64,000 bases of DNA from Kosakonia arachidis (GTDB lineage: Bacteria; Pseudomonadota; Gammaproteobacteria; Enterobacterales; Enterobacteriaceae): assembly GCF_900116535.1 (NCBI RefSeq), contig NZ_FPAU01000008.1:1-64000 (forward strand), read 5' to 3'. The translations under genes and the position numbers were made by a program. Under the pieces are notes generated by a model that was not told the origin of the DNA, ran no database searches, and saw nothing but the letters and a program-made list of their open reading frames with translations. This document shows positions 12,543-20,835 of this stretch, in pieces; within the stretch, counting starts at the first letter, position 1; the number at the start of each line of letters is the position of its first letter.

Positions 12543-13475
12543 ATGAATCTGGATATCACCAACGACATTACATTTCGCAAGCTGCGAATTTTCATGACTT
12601 TTATGGAAAAGGGAAATATCGCCCGCGCAGCTGAAACCCTTAACCTGAGCGGCGTCAGCGTGCATCGCGCGCTGCACACGCTGGAAGAAAATGTGCGTTG
12701 CCCGCTGTTCGTGCATAAAGGGCGCAACCTGATCCCACTACCTGCCGCCTGGACGCTTATGGAATATTGCCAGGAAGTCATGCAGTTGATGGAACGCGGG
12801 CTGGATGAAGCAAGGAAAACGGCGGGCGTCGGTCAGGGCCGTTTACGCGTTGGTACACTTTACTCGCTGACGCTGGAAACCGTGCCGAGGTTGATAATGG
12901 GCATGAAGTTGCGCCGTCCGGATCTGGAAATGGATTTGACAATGGGGTCAAACGAGGCGCTTCTGCATATGCTGGAAGAGGGGACACTTGATGCAATCCT
13001 CATCTCAATCTCCGGTAGCGAACTCGACCACAATAATTTCGAAATGCTGCCGCTGTTCCATGACGATATCTTTCTTGCTGCGCCAGCCAGCGCCAAGCTA
13101 AAAAGCAACGACTTTGCCGATCTGCGCGATTATCGTACGCAAAAATTTGTCTCGCTGGCCGAAGGGTTCGCCACTTACGCCGGGTTTCAGGAGGCGTTTC
13201 ATATTGCCGGGTTCGAGCCGGAAATCGTTACCCGCGTTAACGATATCTTTTCCATGCTCAGCCTGGTGCAGGCGGGCGTGGGGTTTTCCCTGATGCCGGG
13301 AAGAATGAAAAAGGTATACGAAAGCTCCCTGCAGTTGCTGCGTCTCGCTGAGCCGTATCAGATGCAGCAGTTGATCGCCATTGTCTTTGCCCGCAACCGC
13401 GAGCGCGATCCCAATTTACTGGCGCTGGCCGCCGAAGGGCGAATGTACGCCCGCAGTCTGGGGGATAGCGCCTGA
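12543..13475 (+). CDS. mdcR: LysR-type regulator of malonate use MdcR
   Basis: Probable activator of the mdc operon. The 310-residue protein has an N-terminal winged HTH (about residues 10-70, FRKLRIFMTFMEKGNIARAA) and a LysR substrate-binding domain (about 95-300). It is oriented toward the mdc operon, with its stop 65 bp from the mdcH stop. This matches the Klebsiella arrangement, in which mdcR is read opposite to mdcABCDEFGH. Identification as MdcR rests on this linkage plus the LysR fold; malonate as the effector is inferred. The start ATG follows GAGAGT. Confidence 0.88.
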   Translation: MNLDITNDITFRKLRIFMTFMEKGNIARAAETLNLSGVSVHRALHTLEENVRCPLFVHKGRNLIPLPAAWTLMEYCQEVMQLMERGLDEARKTAGVGQGRLRVGTLYSLTLETVPRLIMGMKLRRPDLEMDLTMGSNEALLHMLEEGTLDAILISISGSELDHNNFEMLPLFHDDIFLAAPASAKLKSNDFADLRDYRTQKFVSLAEGFATYAGFQEAFHIAGFEPEIVTRVNDIFSMLSLVQAGVGFSLMPGRMKKVYESSLQLLRLAEPYQMQQLIAIVFARNRERDPNLLALAAEGRMYARSLGDSA

Positions 13476-13483
13476 TCTTAGCT

Positions 13484-13509
13484 GGATGGCGACTGCACCT
13501 TATCCATCC
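13484..13509. repeat. REP-like inverted repeat between mdcR and mdcH
   Basis: GGATGG (13484-13489) and CCATCC (13504-13509) form a short imperfect palindromic unit containing GGATGGCG, the core of enterobacterial REP sequences. It sits in the gap between the convergent 3' ends of mdcR and mdcH, the usual place for REP elements. Confidence 0.5.
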
Positions 13510-13539
13510 TACAGATCCGCGCCATCGGCGCAAGCAAAC

Positions 13540-14436
13540 TTACTCCCGCAGCCGCTTAGCAAGATGCAGCGCAACATCCACACCGCTTCTCTCCAGTGAA
13601 ATGCATTCACCGTTCCACGCCGCCTGGCGCGTCAGACAGGTCAGAATACCGCCCGGCGGCATTTCAATAGCCAACCTGCCGTCGCGTTCATTTGCAGCAA
13701 CCATCGCCTCCTGCCAGCGTACGGTGCGCGCCATATTACGCGCCAAATCATCAGCAATTTTTTCCGGCTGCCATAGCACACGACCAGTACTGCCGCTTAA
13801 ATAAGCGCATTGCGGACGGTTCAGCGTGACGTGGGTAAAAGCCTGCGCCAGTTTTTCCGCTGGTTCTGCCAGCAGTTCACAATGTGAAGGCACGCTAACC
13901 GCCAGACGCTGTGCTTTGCTTGCGCCTTTGGCCAGCGCACGCTGCGCGACCCGCGCCATCGCATCATCACTACCGGCGATAACAATCTGCGTTTCTGCGT
14001 TTAAGTTGGCGATATATGCCCCGCTCCCTTCAAGTAGCGTTTCCACGACAGGCAGCGTCAGCCCCATAATCGCGGTCAGCCCGTATCCATGCGGCCAGGC
14101 CTGCTCCATCAAGTCGCCGCGTAGCGCGACAAGCTGCAAAGCATCGTGGAAATCAAGCGCTCCTGCCACCACTGCGGCGGGAAATGCGCCAATCGATAAT
14201 CCACAGGTGATATCCACTGTCATGCCTCGGCGCTGTAGTTCCCGCGCCCAGGCAACACCGGAAATCAGCAGCGCCAGTTGTACAGCTCGCGTATGTTCTA
14301 ACGCCTGCGGCGTATCGAGTGAATCCACTTCCGCGCCTAATACTTCACGCGCTTGCGCCAGTTCCGTGCCTGGCAGCCCCTGCAACATACCAGGACGCTG
14401 CGTCCCCTGCCCCGGAAAAGTAAACACAATTTTCAT
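13540..14436 (-). CDS. mdcH: Malonate decarboxylase, malonyl-CoA:ACP transacylase MdcH
   Basis: MdcH transfers a malonyl group from malonyl-CoA onto the thiol of MdcC's prosthetic group to start the decarboxylation cycle. The protein has 298 residues and the acyltransferase fold (FabD-like). FTFPGQGTQRPGM is at the N-terminus and the nucleophile elbow is GLSIGAFPAAV (serine near residue 95). The start MKIVFTFPGQG was chosen because the FabD-like motif begins there; its ATG abuts the mdcG stop. It is last in the mdc operon. Confidence 0.92.
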   Translation of the reverse strand: MKIVFTFPGQGTQRPGMLQGLPGTELAQAREVLGAEVDSLDTPQALEHTRAVQLALLISGVAWARELQRRGMTVDITCGLSIGAFPAAVVAGALDFHDALQLVALRGDLMEQAWPHGYGLTAIMGLTLPVVETLLEGSGAYIANLNAETQIVIAGSDDAMARVAQRALAKGASKAQRLAVSVPSHCELLAEPAEKLAQAFTHVTLNRPQCAYLSGSTGRVLWQPEKIADDLARNMARTVRWQEAMVAANERDGRLAIEMPPGGILTCLTRQAAWNGECISLERSGVDVALHLAKRLRE

Positions 14437-15053
14437 TACGCCTCCCTGTACCACGGATCGCTGACCAACTGCGGCCCATGATTGGTTTTCAGCATTGCCC
14501 GCCCATCGCGTATCCACTCAGCCAACGCAAAGGCGCCATTCGGCGTCTCAAGCTGGGTATCCGCCCGACACAGCCCACCGCTCAGTTGCTGTTGCCAGCG
14601 GGAAAGTTCACCGGTGGAAAGCGGCTGCGGAGCGCGGATCAGCAAGTCAAGATCGCTGGCCGCATGGATAACCGGAATGCCCGTCGCCAGCGCGTAGCCG
14701 GTGCTACCTGTCACGCCCCATATCCACGACCAATTCTGCTGCGCCAATTGCGAAGCCAGTTGAACTGGCGGTTGAGAAATAAAGGGGGAACGAAGCAGTG
14801 CCTGAGAAGCAACAAGCTGTTCTGGTGAAACAATGCGGGTAATGCGCTCTGGCCTCACCCATCCCGCGGCGCGCTGATTGCGTCGTAAACCGCGCACGCC
14901 AACGGGGATTCGACCATCCTGAACAACATCACGCCGCACCACCACCGGTAAACCAGCGTGCCACACTTCATCGACCCAGGGTTCCGTGACCCCTTCCAGC
15001 GCATCGCGTGCGCCAAGCCAGAGAAGGTCGTGCGGGCGTAATGTTGTTGTCAT
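14436..15053 (-). CDS. mdcG: Phosphoribosyl-dephospho-CoA transferase MdcG
   Basis: MdcG attaches the 2'-(5''-triphosphoribosyl)-3'-dephospho-CoA made by MdcB onto the serine of MdcC, giving holo-ACP. The 205-residue protein resembles the CitX/MdcG nucleotidyltransferase family, with DLDLLIRA as the likely acidic catalytic motif. The start MTTTLRPHDLLW was preferred over an upstream ATG inside mdcF. It follows mdcF by 2 bp and touches mdcH. Confidence 0.9.
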   Translation of the reverse strand: MTTTLRPHDLLWLGARDALEGVTEPWVDEVWHAGLPVVVRRDVVQDGRIPVGVRGLRRNQRAAGWVRPERITRIVSPEQLVASQALLRSPFISQPPVQLASQLAQQNWSWIWGVTGSTGYALATGIPVIHAASDLDLLIRAPQPLSTGELSRWQQQLSGGLCRADTQLETPNGAFALAEWIRDGRAMLKTNHGPQLVSDPWYREA

Positions 15054-15055
15054 GA

Positions 15056-16015
15056 TTACATTCCTGAAGTCAGCGAGATAAACAGCGGCAACGACAGGAT
15101 ACACAGCACGGAACTTAACAGCAGTACCGCTTCCGCATCCGGCGACTGCACGCCAAAGCGGTTACCAAATACCACACCGAAGAAACCCGCCGCCAGTGCA
15201 ATCATCAGGATCGCAGTGATAGCTACAGAGCCATGCAGGCCAAGCACCAGCACAATCCCCCAGGCGATAGCAGGCTGGATCAGCAGTTTGGTGATAGTAG
15301 CGGAAATAACCATTGTGTTGATGGCAAGCTTACGCGCAGAGAGGATCACACCGGTCAGGAACAGCGCCGCAGCGGTTGCTGACAGGCCAAGCGGTTTGAT
15401 GGAAGACAGCAGCAGTTCCGGCATTTTGAGACCAAACGCTGAAAGCACAACCCCCAACAGCGGGCCCCAGACAATCGGTTTTTTCACCGAACGCCACATC
15501 AGCACCGGCAGCATTGCCAGCGTGGAACCTGTGTTACCGCCTTCTGCACGTGCTTTCTCACGTTCGAGGATCAGCAGGCAGAACGGCGTCATCAGTACCG
15601 AACCGCAAGCAATGGAAACCGCGACGGAAAGAGACGTTGCAGACCCTTCGCCCAGTACGCTACCGAGGATCGGCAGACCCAGCGCCGCGTAGTTCGGTAA
15701 CGCGACTGTCAGGGTCAATACTGCAGCATCCTGTGGCGATTTTTTGAAGACAGAGACCGCCAGTGAGTAGATAGCCGCGTAGGTGATCCACATAGCGAGA
15801 ACCAGCACCACAATCAGCGGCGACTGGGCGATGATACCGGCCCACGGCGTTTGTACGGTCGCGCTAAACAGCGCGGCGGGCAGAGCAAAGTCCATTACGA
15901 AGATATTCAGCAGGGAAACGTTCTTGTTGTCGACCATTTTGGCCTTCCCTGCCCAGAAACCCAACAGCATGATGACAAAAATGGGTGCGAGGGCATGAAC
16001 AATTACATAAGTCAT
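15056..16015 (-). CDS. mdcF: Auxin efflux carrier family putative malonate transporter MdcF
   Basis: Probable inner-membrane malonate transporter. The 319-residue protein is very hydrophobic with about ten membrane segments and the AEC (auxin efflux carrier) N-terminus IVHALAPIFVIMLLGFWAGKAK. Two homologous halves are recognisable. It is sixth in the operon, after a 127-bp gap from mdcE that holds a hairpin. Malonate specificity is inferred from the operon. Other bacteria use the unrelated MdcLM pair instead. Confidence 0.85.
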   Translation of the reverse strand: MTYVIVHALAPIFVIMLLGFWAGKAKMVDNKNVSLLNIFVMDFALPAALFSATVQTPWAGIIAQSPLIVVLVLAMWITYAAIYSLAVSVFKKSPQDAAVLTLTVALPNYAALGLPILGSVLGEGSATSLSVAVSIACGSVLMTPFCLLILEREKARAEGGNTGSTLAMLPVLMWRSVKKPIVWGPLLGVVLSAFGLKMPELLLSSIKPLGLSATAAALFLTGVILSARKLAINTMVISATITKLLIQPAIAWGIVLVLGLHGSVAITAILMIALAAGFFGVVFGNRFGVQSPDAEAVLLLSSVLCILSLPLFISLTSGM

Positions 16016-16083
16016 AGATCACCTATAAGCCTTTAAGAAAAAAGAGAAATAGCACGATGGTTATTATTATTTTCAGATGCAGA

Positions 16084-16103
16084 ATGCCGCGTGGACGCGG
16101 CAT
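16084..16103. other. Hairpin between mdcE and mdcF
   Basis: ATGCCGCG and CGCGGCAT form a perfect 8-bp stem with a 4-nt loop in the only long gap (127 bp) of the mdc operon. No T-tract follows on the minus strand. A role in partial termination, or in stabilising the upstream enzyme mRNA relative to transporter mRNA, is inferred. Confidence 0.5.
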
Positions 16104-16142
16104 AGGCGCCCACGGGTTGCTATCTGGCAGGTTTCTTTTTAC

Positions 16143-16943
16143 TTACCAGCTTGCTTTCATGCGTTCGCGCACAAGAGCGGAGCTACGGCGGTTGTCAGCA
16201 CCCAGACGGTTTTTCAACGTGGTGTCCTGACGAGCATCTTTGATTGCCTGTTGCAGAGTGCTCTTCACCTGCGTCAGATCGCTTTCTGAAGGCGCATCAG
16301 GATTGCTGATGTTAAGCAGATCCGACAGCAGTCCCAGCGTGGCATAGTTGCTAATGTCGTACGCCATCGGCGGAATAGTCGCAGCCAGTTTTTCCAACGC
16401 TTCTACAGTACGCAGCGTAATACGTGCCGCAGAGTCTTTACCCATCGCGTGGATCAGCACACCAGAATCGTTAAAGGCGATCAGGCGGTTGGCCTGGTAG
16501 CCGTGGGCCAGAAACGCCCCGGACATCGCTTTACCGACGATCAGACCAATCACTGGGTGGCCCGCCAGACGCGCATTGGCATACGCCGCAGCTGCGCCAG
16601 CCAGCGCCTGGTGAATACCAAATGCCTCTTCGCGACGGCCGTAAGCCTGGCTTGGCACGTCAATCACCGCGATGATCGGGCGTTTCACGCTGCTGTTAGC
16701 ATCGGCAGCGACCGTTTCGCTGACTACTTTCGCCAACGTCCAGCCTTCCAGCAAACCGACCTCGCCTTTCGCGGCGCGTGGATAGTGGTTGTTGGCATCC
16801 GGCACCACGGCGATAAAACGCACCGCTTCACCGTTCACCTGACCATCAGCAGCTTGTACGGACGGGCATAGCCCGCTCATACGTTGTGCATTCGGTGCCA
16901 GTTTTTCCAGCCATAAGGCACCACGGCTGACTGTCGTACTCAT
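16143..16943 (-). CDS. mdcE: Malonate decarboxylase gamma subunit MdcE
   Basis: MdcE is one of the two carboxyltransferase-like subunits that carry out decarboxylation of malonyl-S-ACP. The 266-residue protein has the crotonase/carboxyltransferase fold; GHPVIGLIVGKAMSGAFLAHG is the glycine-rich oxyanion region (given in part: GKAMSGAFLAHG). Its ATG overlaps the mdcD stop by 4 bp, so the pair is coupled. The length is normal for the family. Confidence 0.93.
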   Translation of the reverse strand: MSTTVSRGALWLEKLAPNAQRMSGLCPSVQAADGQVNGEAVRFIAVVPDANNHYPRAAKGEVGLLEGWTLAKVVSETVAADANSSVKRPIIAVIDVPSQAYGRREEAFGIHQALAGAAAAYANARLAGHPVIGLIVGKAMSGAFLAHGYQANRLIAFNDSGVLIHAMGKDSAARITLRTVEALEKLAATIPPMAYDISNYATLGLLSDLLNISNPDAPSESDLTQVKSTLQQAIKDARQDTTLKNRLGADNRRSSALVRERMKASW

Positions 16944-17776
16944 GCTTTATCCTCCCCGGTAAACAACGCATTGATCTGTTCTGCATCCGCTTGTTTACGG
17001 GTGTCGAATCGGGTCAGACGTTGCAGATAATCGTCGTAGTTATCGGTGCGGTGTTTCGCCGGAACGCCTTTGGCAATAGCCTCATTCATCGCGTTTTTCA
17101 CTGCGTTCACACCGTCGCCGACCAGCGCATCTACCAGCCCGCTGCGATAACGTACTTCGCCGCCGGTCATGCTCCAGATAAACGGACGGTCGCGAGAGTC
17201 GTACTCTTCAATCCCCGCTTCCTGCTCAATCACCTGTGGACCGTTCAGACCGAGACGCGCTTCGCGGGTAACAATCAAATAGCTGCACAGCGCAGCGGCG
17301 ATGGACATCCCGCCAAAGCAGCCCACCGTACCGGCAACAATGCCCACTACCGGGGTATAGCGACGCAGGTCAACGATCGCCGCATGAATATCGGCAATCG
17401 CCGCCAGGCCGAGGTTGGCCTCTTGCAAACGTACGCCACCTGTTTCAAGGCACAGAACTGCCTGTGTCGGGATCCCTTTGCGATTATCTTCTGCCGCCAG
17501 TTCCAGTGCCGCTGCCATTTTCGCGCCGGAAACTTCGCCCATGCTACCGCCCTGGAACGCGCCTTCAATTGCCACGACGACAGCCGGTTGACCATTGATG
17601 GTGCCTTTAGCGACAACCATGCCGTCATCCGCCTGCGGAACAATGCCTTGCGGCCCTAACCACGGAGAGATAATGCCCTCGAACGGATCCAACAGTTCGC
17701 GGTAGCTGCCTTCATCCAGCAGCGCCTGCGCGCGCTGACGTGCTTTGAGTTCGATAAAACTGCGATCGTCACGCAT
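16940..17776 (-). CDS. mdcD: Malonate decarboxylase beta subunit MdcD
   Basis: MdcD pairs with MdcE as the decarboxylase. The 278-residue protein resembles the acetyl-CoA carboxylase beta/carboxyltransferase fold, with GGSMGEVSGAKMAAALE and the GTVGCFGGMSIAAALC region. It overlaps mdcC by 8 bp and mdcE by 4 bp. No anomalies are seen. Confidence 0.93.
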   Translation of the reverse strand: MRDDRSFIELKARQRAQALLDEGSYRELLDPFEGIISPWLGPQGIVPQADDGMVVAKGTINGQPAVVVAIEGAFQGGSMGEVSGAKMAAALELAAEDNRKGIPTQAVLCLETGGVRLQEANLGLAAIADIHAAIVDLRRYTPVVGIVAGTVGCFGGMSIAAALCSYLIVTREARLGLNGPQVIEQEAGIEEYDSRDRPFIWSMTGGEVRYRSGLVDALVGDGVNAVKNAMNEAIAKGVPAKHRTDNYDDYLQRLTRFDTRKQADAEQINALFTGEDKA

Positions 17777-18068
17777 AGCTCACCTCTTCGAATACCTGTT
17801 CGATACGGATGCGCGCCACACCGGGCGTCGCGCCGAAATCGTGAATCACAAGCTGACCGGCGGGCAGCGTGCTGACCAGTCCCAGACGGGTGAACAGCGC
17901 TTCCCAACGTCCACGGCTGTTGTCCACGGAGGTGGTGATGTCGATTGTCAGTGTCTGCCCCTGGTTGGCGGTGAATAACACCTCCATATCCCCGGAGCCC
18001 ACAACGCCTGCCAGTGCTTTACCGCGCAATACGCGGCCGGCAGGCACAGTGATCGTGATATGTTCCAT
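17769..18068 (-). CDS. mdcC: Malonate decarboxylase acyl carrier protein MdcC
   Basis: MdcC is the acyl carrier protein that holds malonyl or acetyl on its triphosphoribosyl-dephospho-CoA arm. The 99-residue protein has serine 25 in VVGSGDMEVLF, the position modified in the Klebsiella protein. The stop overlaps the mdcD start by 8 bp; the start is 9 bp after mdcB. Confidence 0.94.
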   Translation of the reverse strand: MEHITITVPAGRVLRGKALAGVVGSGDMEVLFTANQGQTLTIDITTSVDNSRGRWEALFTRLGLVSTLPAGQLVIHDFGATPGVARIRIEQVFEEVSYA

Positions 18069-18077
18069 AACTTCCTC

Positions 18078-18935
18078 TTAATTCGCTAAATTAGGCGTGG
18101 TCAGGCGATCGAGAAACAGTGTGGCGGCCAGTAAATCCGCCGCGCCGCCGGGTGAAGCGTTCAGCGCCAGCATTTTCCTGTCGAGGTCAGCCAGTGCTTG
18201 CCAGCCGTGCGGATGGCCAACTCCGCCTGCCCGCAACACATTCCGTGCACCTTCGTGCATCGTCTCCAGCCCGTCCAGACCGGAGCGCGATAAAACACAG
18301 GTGTCGCTGAGCGAGGTCATGATCGCCATCAACGCATCCAGCCGTGCGGCAGTTTCACTGCCGCCGCGCTGGCGGCTTTGCTGCAACTGCGGCAGTGCCA
18401 ACCTCATGATGTGCGGAAACGCCTGCTGCGCTTCTTCGCGCGCGCCCGGTACCCTGTAGCGGTGGGTGGCACGCAGCCCTTTACTGAACACTTTCGGCGC
18501 TGCCTCGTCCGGCAGTTGCGCCAACTTTGCAGCAGTGGCGGTAATCGCCTCAGCCGAACCGCTGCCGCCGAGCATGGCCACAGCGCTGACCAGCAGCCCC
18601 AGAGCCCAAATCGCGCCACGGTGTGTATTCACGCCACCAGTTGCCGCCATCATCTGCTGCTCGCCTTCGCGGCCCAAACGCCCGATGGTTTGTCTGAGCG
18701 CCACATCCACTGGCCGTAACCAGCTCTGTTGCGCCAGCGCCTGAAACGTGGGGGTCAGGCTGTGCGCGGAACGCTCCATCAGTTCAAGCGTTAAATCGTG
18801 GTGCGCGCCGTTCCCCCGACTGTCCACCAGACCGGGCTTGGGGCTTAATCGTGCTTCGTCAATCAGACTCTGTGTGGCAGCTCGCGCCAGCCAATCGGCA
18901 CCGCCTTCAGCTTCAATCCGTGGCAGAAGTTTCAT
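18078..18935 (-). CDS. mdcB: Triphosphoribosyl-dephospho-CoA synthase MdcB
   Basis: MdcB makes the ACP prosthetic-group precursor from ATP and dephospho-CoA (CitG-type reaction). The 285-residue protein has the CitG/MdcB motifs LSPKPGLVDSRGNGAHHDLT and GGVNTHRGAIWALGLL. The start MKLLPRIEAEGG was chosen because its ATG overlaps the mdcA stop by one base; a longer frame starts inside mdcA. It is second in the operon. Confidence 0.93.
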   Translation of the reverse strand: MKLLPRIEAEGGADWLARAATQSLIDEARLSPKPGLVDSRGNGAHHDLTLELMERSAHSLTPTFQALAQQSWLRPVDVALRQTIGRLGREGEQQMMAATGGVNTHRGAIWALGLLVSAVAMLGGSGSAEAITATAAKLAQLPDEAAPKVFSKGLRATHRYRVPGAREEAQQAFPHIMRLALPQLQQSRQRGGSETAARLDALMAIMTSLSDTCVLSRSGLDGLETMHEGARNVLRAGGVGHPHGWQALADLDRKMLALNASPGGAADLLAATLFLDRLTTPNLAN

Positions 18936-20590
18936 TACCAGCTCCGGAATTTCGCAGGTGGGTTGTAAAGGCCGCCGGACCATTCCACCAGGTCCGCCAC
19001 GCTGCTGGCTGCCAGCAACGAACGGGTAGCGTCGGTACGACGAATGCCCATATCTTCCGGGTAAACCACTTTGCCGCTCTGACGAAGTTGCGCCACGCGT
19101 TTGGCGTCAACACCCAGACCGATATCGGTGATACCGGCCACCGCCGCTACCATTGCGCGACGTTCTTCGATACTTTCCGCACGATAGAGGTAAGCAATCC
19201 CCTCTTCGGTCAGCACGTGAGTCACGTCATCGCCATAGATCATGACGGGTGCCAGCGGCATGCCGGAGGTTTTCGCCACTTCAACAGCGTCGAGTTTCTC
19301 GACAAAGGTCGGTTTCGCCCCTGCCTGGAAGGTTTCGACCATCTGCACGACCAATTTTTTACCGCGTTGCATCGGATCCGGTTCGGTGATCATGTTCAGC
19401 CAGGCTGGCGTTGCATGGCGACGACCGTGCGGGTCATGTCCCATATTTGGCGCGCCGCCGAAGCCGGAGAGACGACCGCGGGTAACCGTGGAGGAGTTCG
19501 CCAGGCCATCAACCTGCAAAGTGGAGCCGATAAACATATCCACCGCGTACTGGCCTGCTAACTGGCAGAATGCCCGGTTGGAACGCATTGAACCGTCAGA
19601 ACCGGTGAAGAACACATCTGGACGAGCGCGGATATACTCCTCCATCCCCAGCTCGCCGCCGAAGCAGTGCACGCTTTCCACCCAACCGCTCTCAATCGCC
19701 GGGATCAGCGTCGGATGCGGGTTCAGCGTCCAGTGTTTACAGATTTTACCTTTCAGGCCGAGTTGTTCGCCGTAGGTTGGCAGCAGCAGTTCAATCGCCG
19801 CTGTATTGAAACCGATACCATGGTTCAGCGACTGCACCTGATGTTCTGCGTAGATGCCTTTTATCGCCATCATCGCCATCAGAATATGTTCTTGCTTGAT
19901 CAGACGCGGATCGCGGGTAAATAACGGTTCGATAAAGAACGGTTTATCCGCCACCACCACGTAATCAATCCACGAGCCAGGGATATCGACGCGCGGCAGA
20001 TCGCATTCTTCATCCACCAGTTCATTGACCTGGGCAATAACAATACCATCGCGAAAAGCGGCAGCTTCCACCAGCGCTGGCGTATCTTCGGTGCTGGGGC
20101 CAGTGTAGAGATTACCTTTACGGTCGGCTTTGTAACCGGCGATCAGCGCCACGTTCGGGCACAGGTCAACGTACAGACGGGAATAAAGTTCGATATAAGT
20201 GTGGATGGCGCCGATTTCCAGAAGGCCATCCTCCAGTAGCTGCGAAATACGCAAGCTCTGCGTACCGGAGAAGGAAAAATCGAGCTTGCGGGCAATGCCT
20301 TTTTCGAAGATATCAAGATGTTCGCTACGGCCGACGCTCGGCATAATCATATGCAGGTCGTGCACTTTCTGCGGATTGACTTCAGCCAGCGAGCGGGAGA
20401 GAAAATCCGCCTGCTTTTGGTTGTTCCCTTCGAGAACAACACGGTCGCCTGGGGCGATCAGTTTTTCCAGCATGGCGACAAGGTCGCCGGTCGGCAGTAC
20501 CTTGCCTTGCACGGGAATGGACGCCAGACGACGCTGTTTCTCGCTGCGCCGCGTGTTCCATACCTGTGCTGGCGTTTGCCCAGATAACAT
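18935..20590 (-). CDS. mdcA: Malonate decarboxylase alpha subunit MdcA (acetyl-S-ACP:malonate ACP transferase)
   Basis: MdcA swaps the acetyl group on MdcC for malonate, so the enzyme turns over without ATP. The 551-residue protein matches the family length and has the CoA-transferase-like pattern, including ECDLPRVDIPGSWIDYVV and GGELGMEEYIRARPDVFF. It is the first gene of mdcABCDEFGH. AGGAGG lies 6 bases before the ATG, a strong ribosome site. The promoter region upstream holds a CRP-like site. Confidence 0.95.
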   Translation of the reverse strand: MLSGQTPAQVWNTRRSEKQRRLASIPVQGKVLPTGDLVAMLEKLIAPGDRVVLEGNNQKQADFLSRSLAEVNPQKVHDLHMIMPSVGRSEHLDIFEKGIARKLDFSFSGTQSLRISQLLEDGLLEIGAIHTYIELYSRLYVDLCPNVALIAGYKADRKGNLYTGPSTEDTPALVEAAAFRDGIVIAQVNELVDEECDLPRVDIPGSWIDYVVVADKPFFIEPLFTRDPRLIKQEHILMAMMAIKGIYAEHQVQSLNHGIGFNTAAIELLLPTYGEQLGLKGKICKHWTLNPHPTLIPAIESGWVESVHCFGGELGMEEYIRARPDVFFTGSDGSMRSNRAFCQLAGQYAVDMFIGSTLQVDGLANSSTVTRGRLSGFGGAPNMGHDPHGRRHATPAWLNMITEPDPMQRGKKLVVQMVETFQAGAKPTFVEKLDAVEVAKTSGMPLAPVMIYGDDVTHVLTEEGIAYLYRAESIEERRAMVAAVAGITDIGLGVDAKRVAQLRQSGKVVYPEDMGIRRTDATRSLLAASSVADLVEWSGGLYNPPAKFRSW

Positions 20591-20722
20591 TATTAACCTC
20601 CTGATTCAGCTCATCATTTTGACTTGCTTAACACTAAACTCAGTGTGCACTTTGCTGAGAAAGGCATCAATTAAGGAGGCGATAAAATCATTAGCCTGAG
20701 AGTAATAATCAACGAAACAATC

Positions 20723-20738
20723 TGTGATGTGGATCAGT
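20723..20738 (-). promoter_or_regulatory. Candidate CRP site upstream of mdcA
   Basis: TGTGA-TGTGGA-TCAGT matches eight of ten conserved CRP bases, with the correct 6-nt spacer and flanking AT bases. It lies about 135 bp before the mdcA start. Catabolite control of malonate use would make sense, but the site is only a sequence match. I could not assign the -10/-35 boxes or the MdcR site with confidence. Confidence 0.4.
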
Positions 20739-20790
20739 TTAACCGGGTAAGAAAAGTATTATGGCGCGGGGGATGAGAGTGTGTACGACA

Positions 20791-20829
20791 AAAGAAAAAG
20801 GCCTGCCCCACGCTATTGCGAGTGCAGGC
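20791..20829 (-). terminator. Intrinsic terminator after the telA/xpaC remnant
   Basis: GCCTGC and GCAGGC form a 6-bp stem around a 17-nt loop that can pair further internally. It is followed on the minus strand by CTTTTTCTTTTG. It lies just after the remnant's stop at 20836 and upstream of mdcA, so it probably ended the old gene's transcript. Confidence 0.7.
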
Positions 20830-20835
20830 GCGCTT

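Noticed and set aside
13826-14464. A 212-codon plus-strand open frame opposite mdcH
   Set aside because: Its Ala/Ser-rich, low-complexity translation mirrors the GC-rich mdcH codons. The minus-strand frame has the clear FabD-like motifs.
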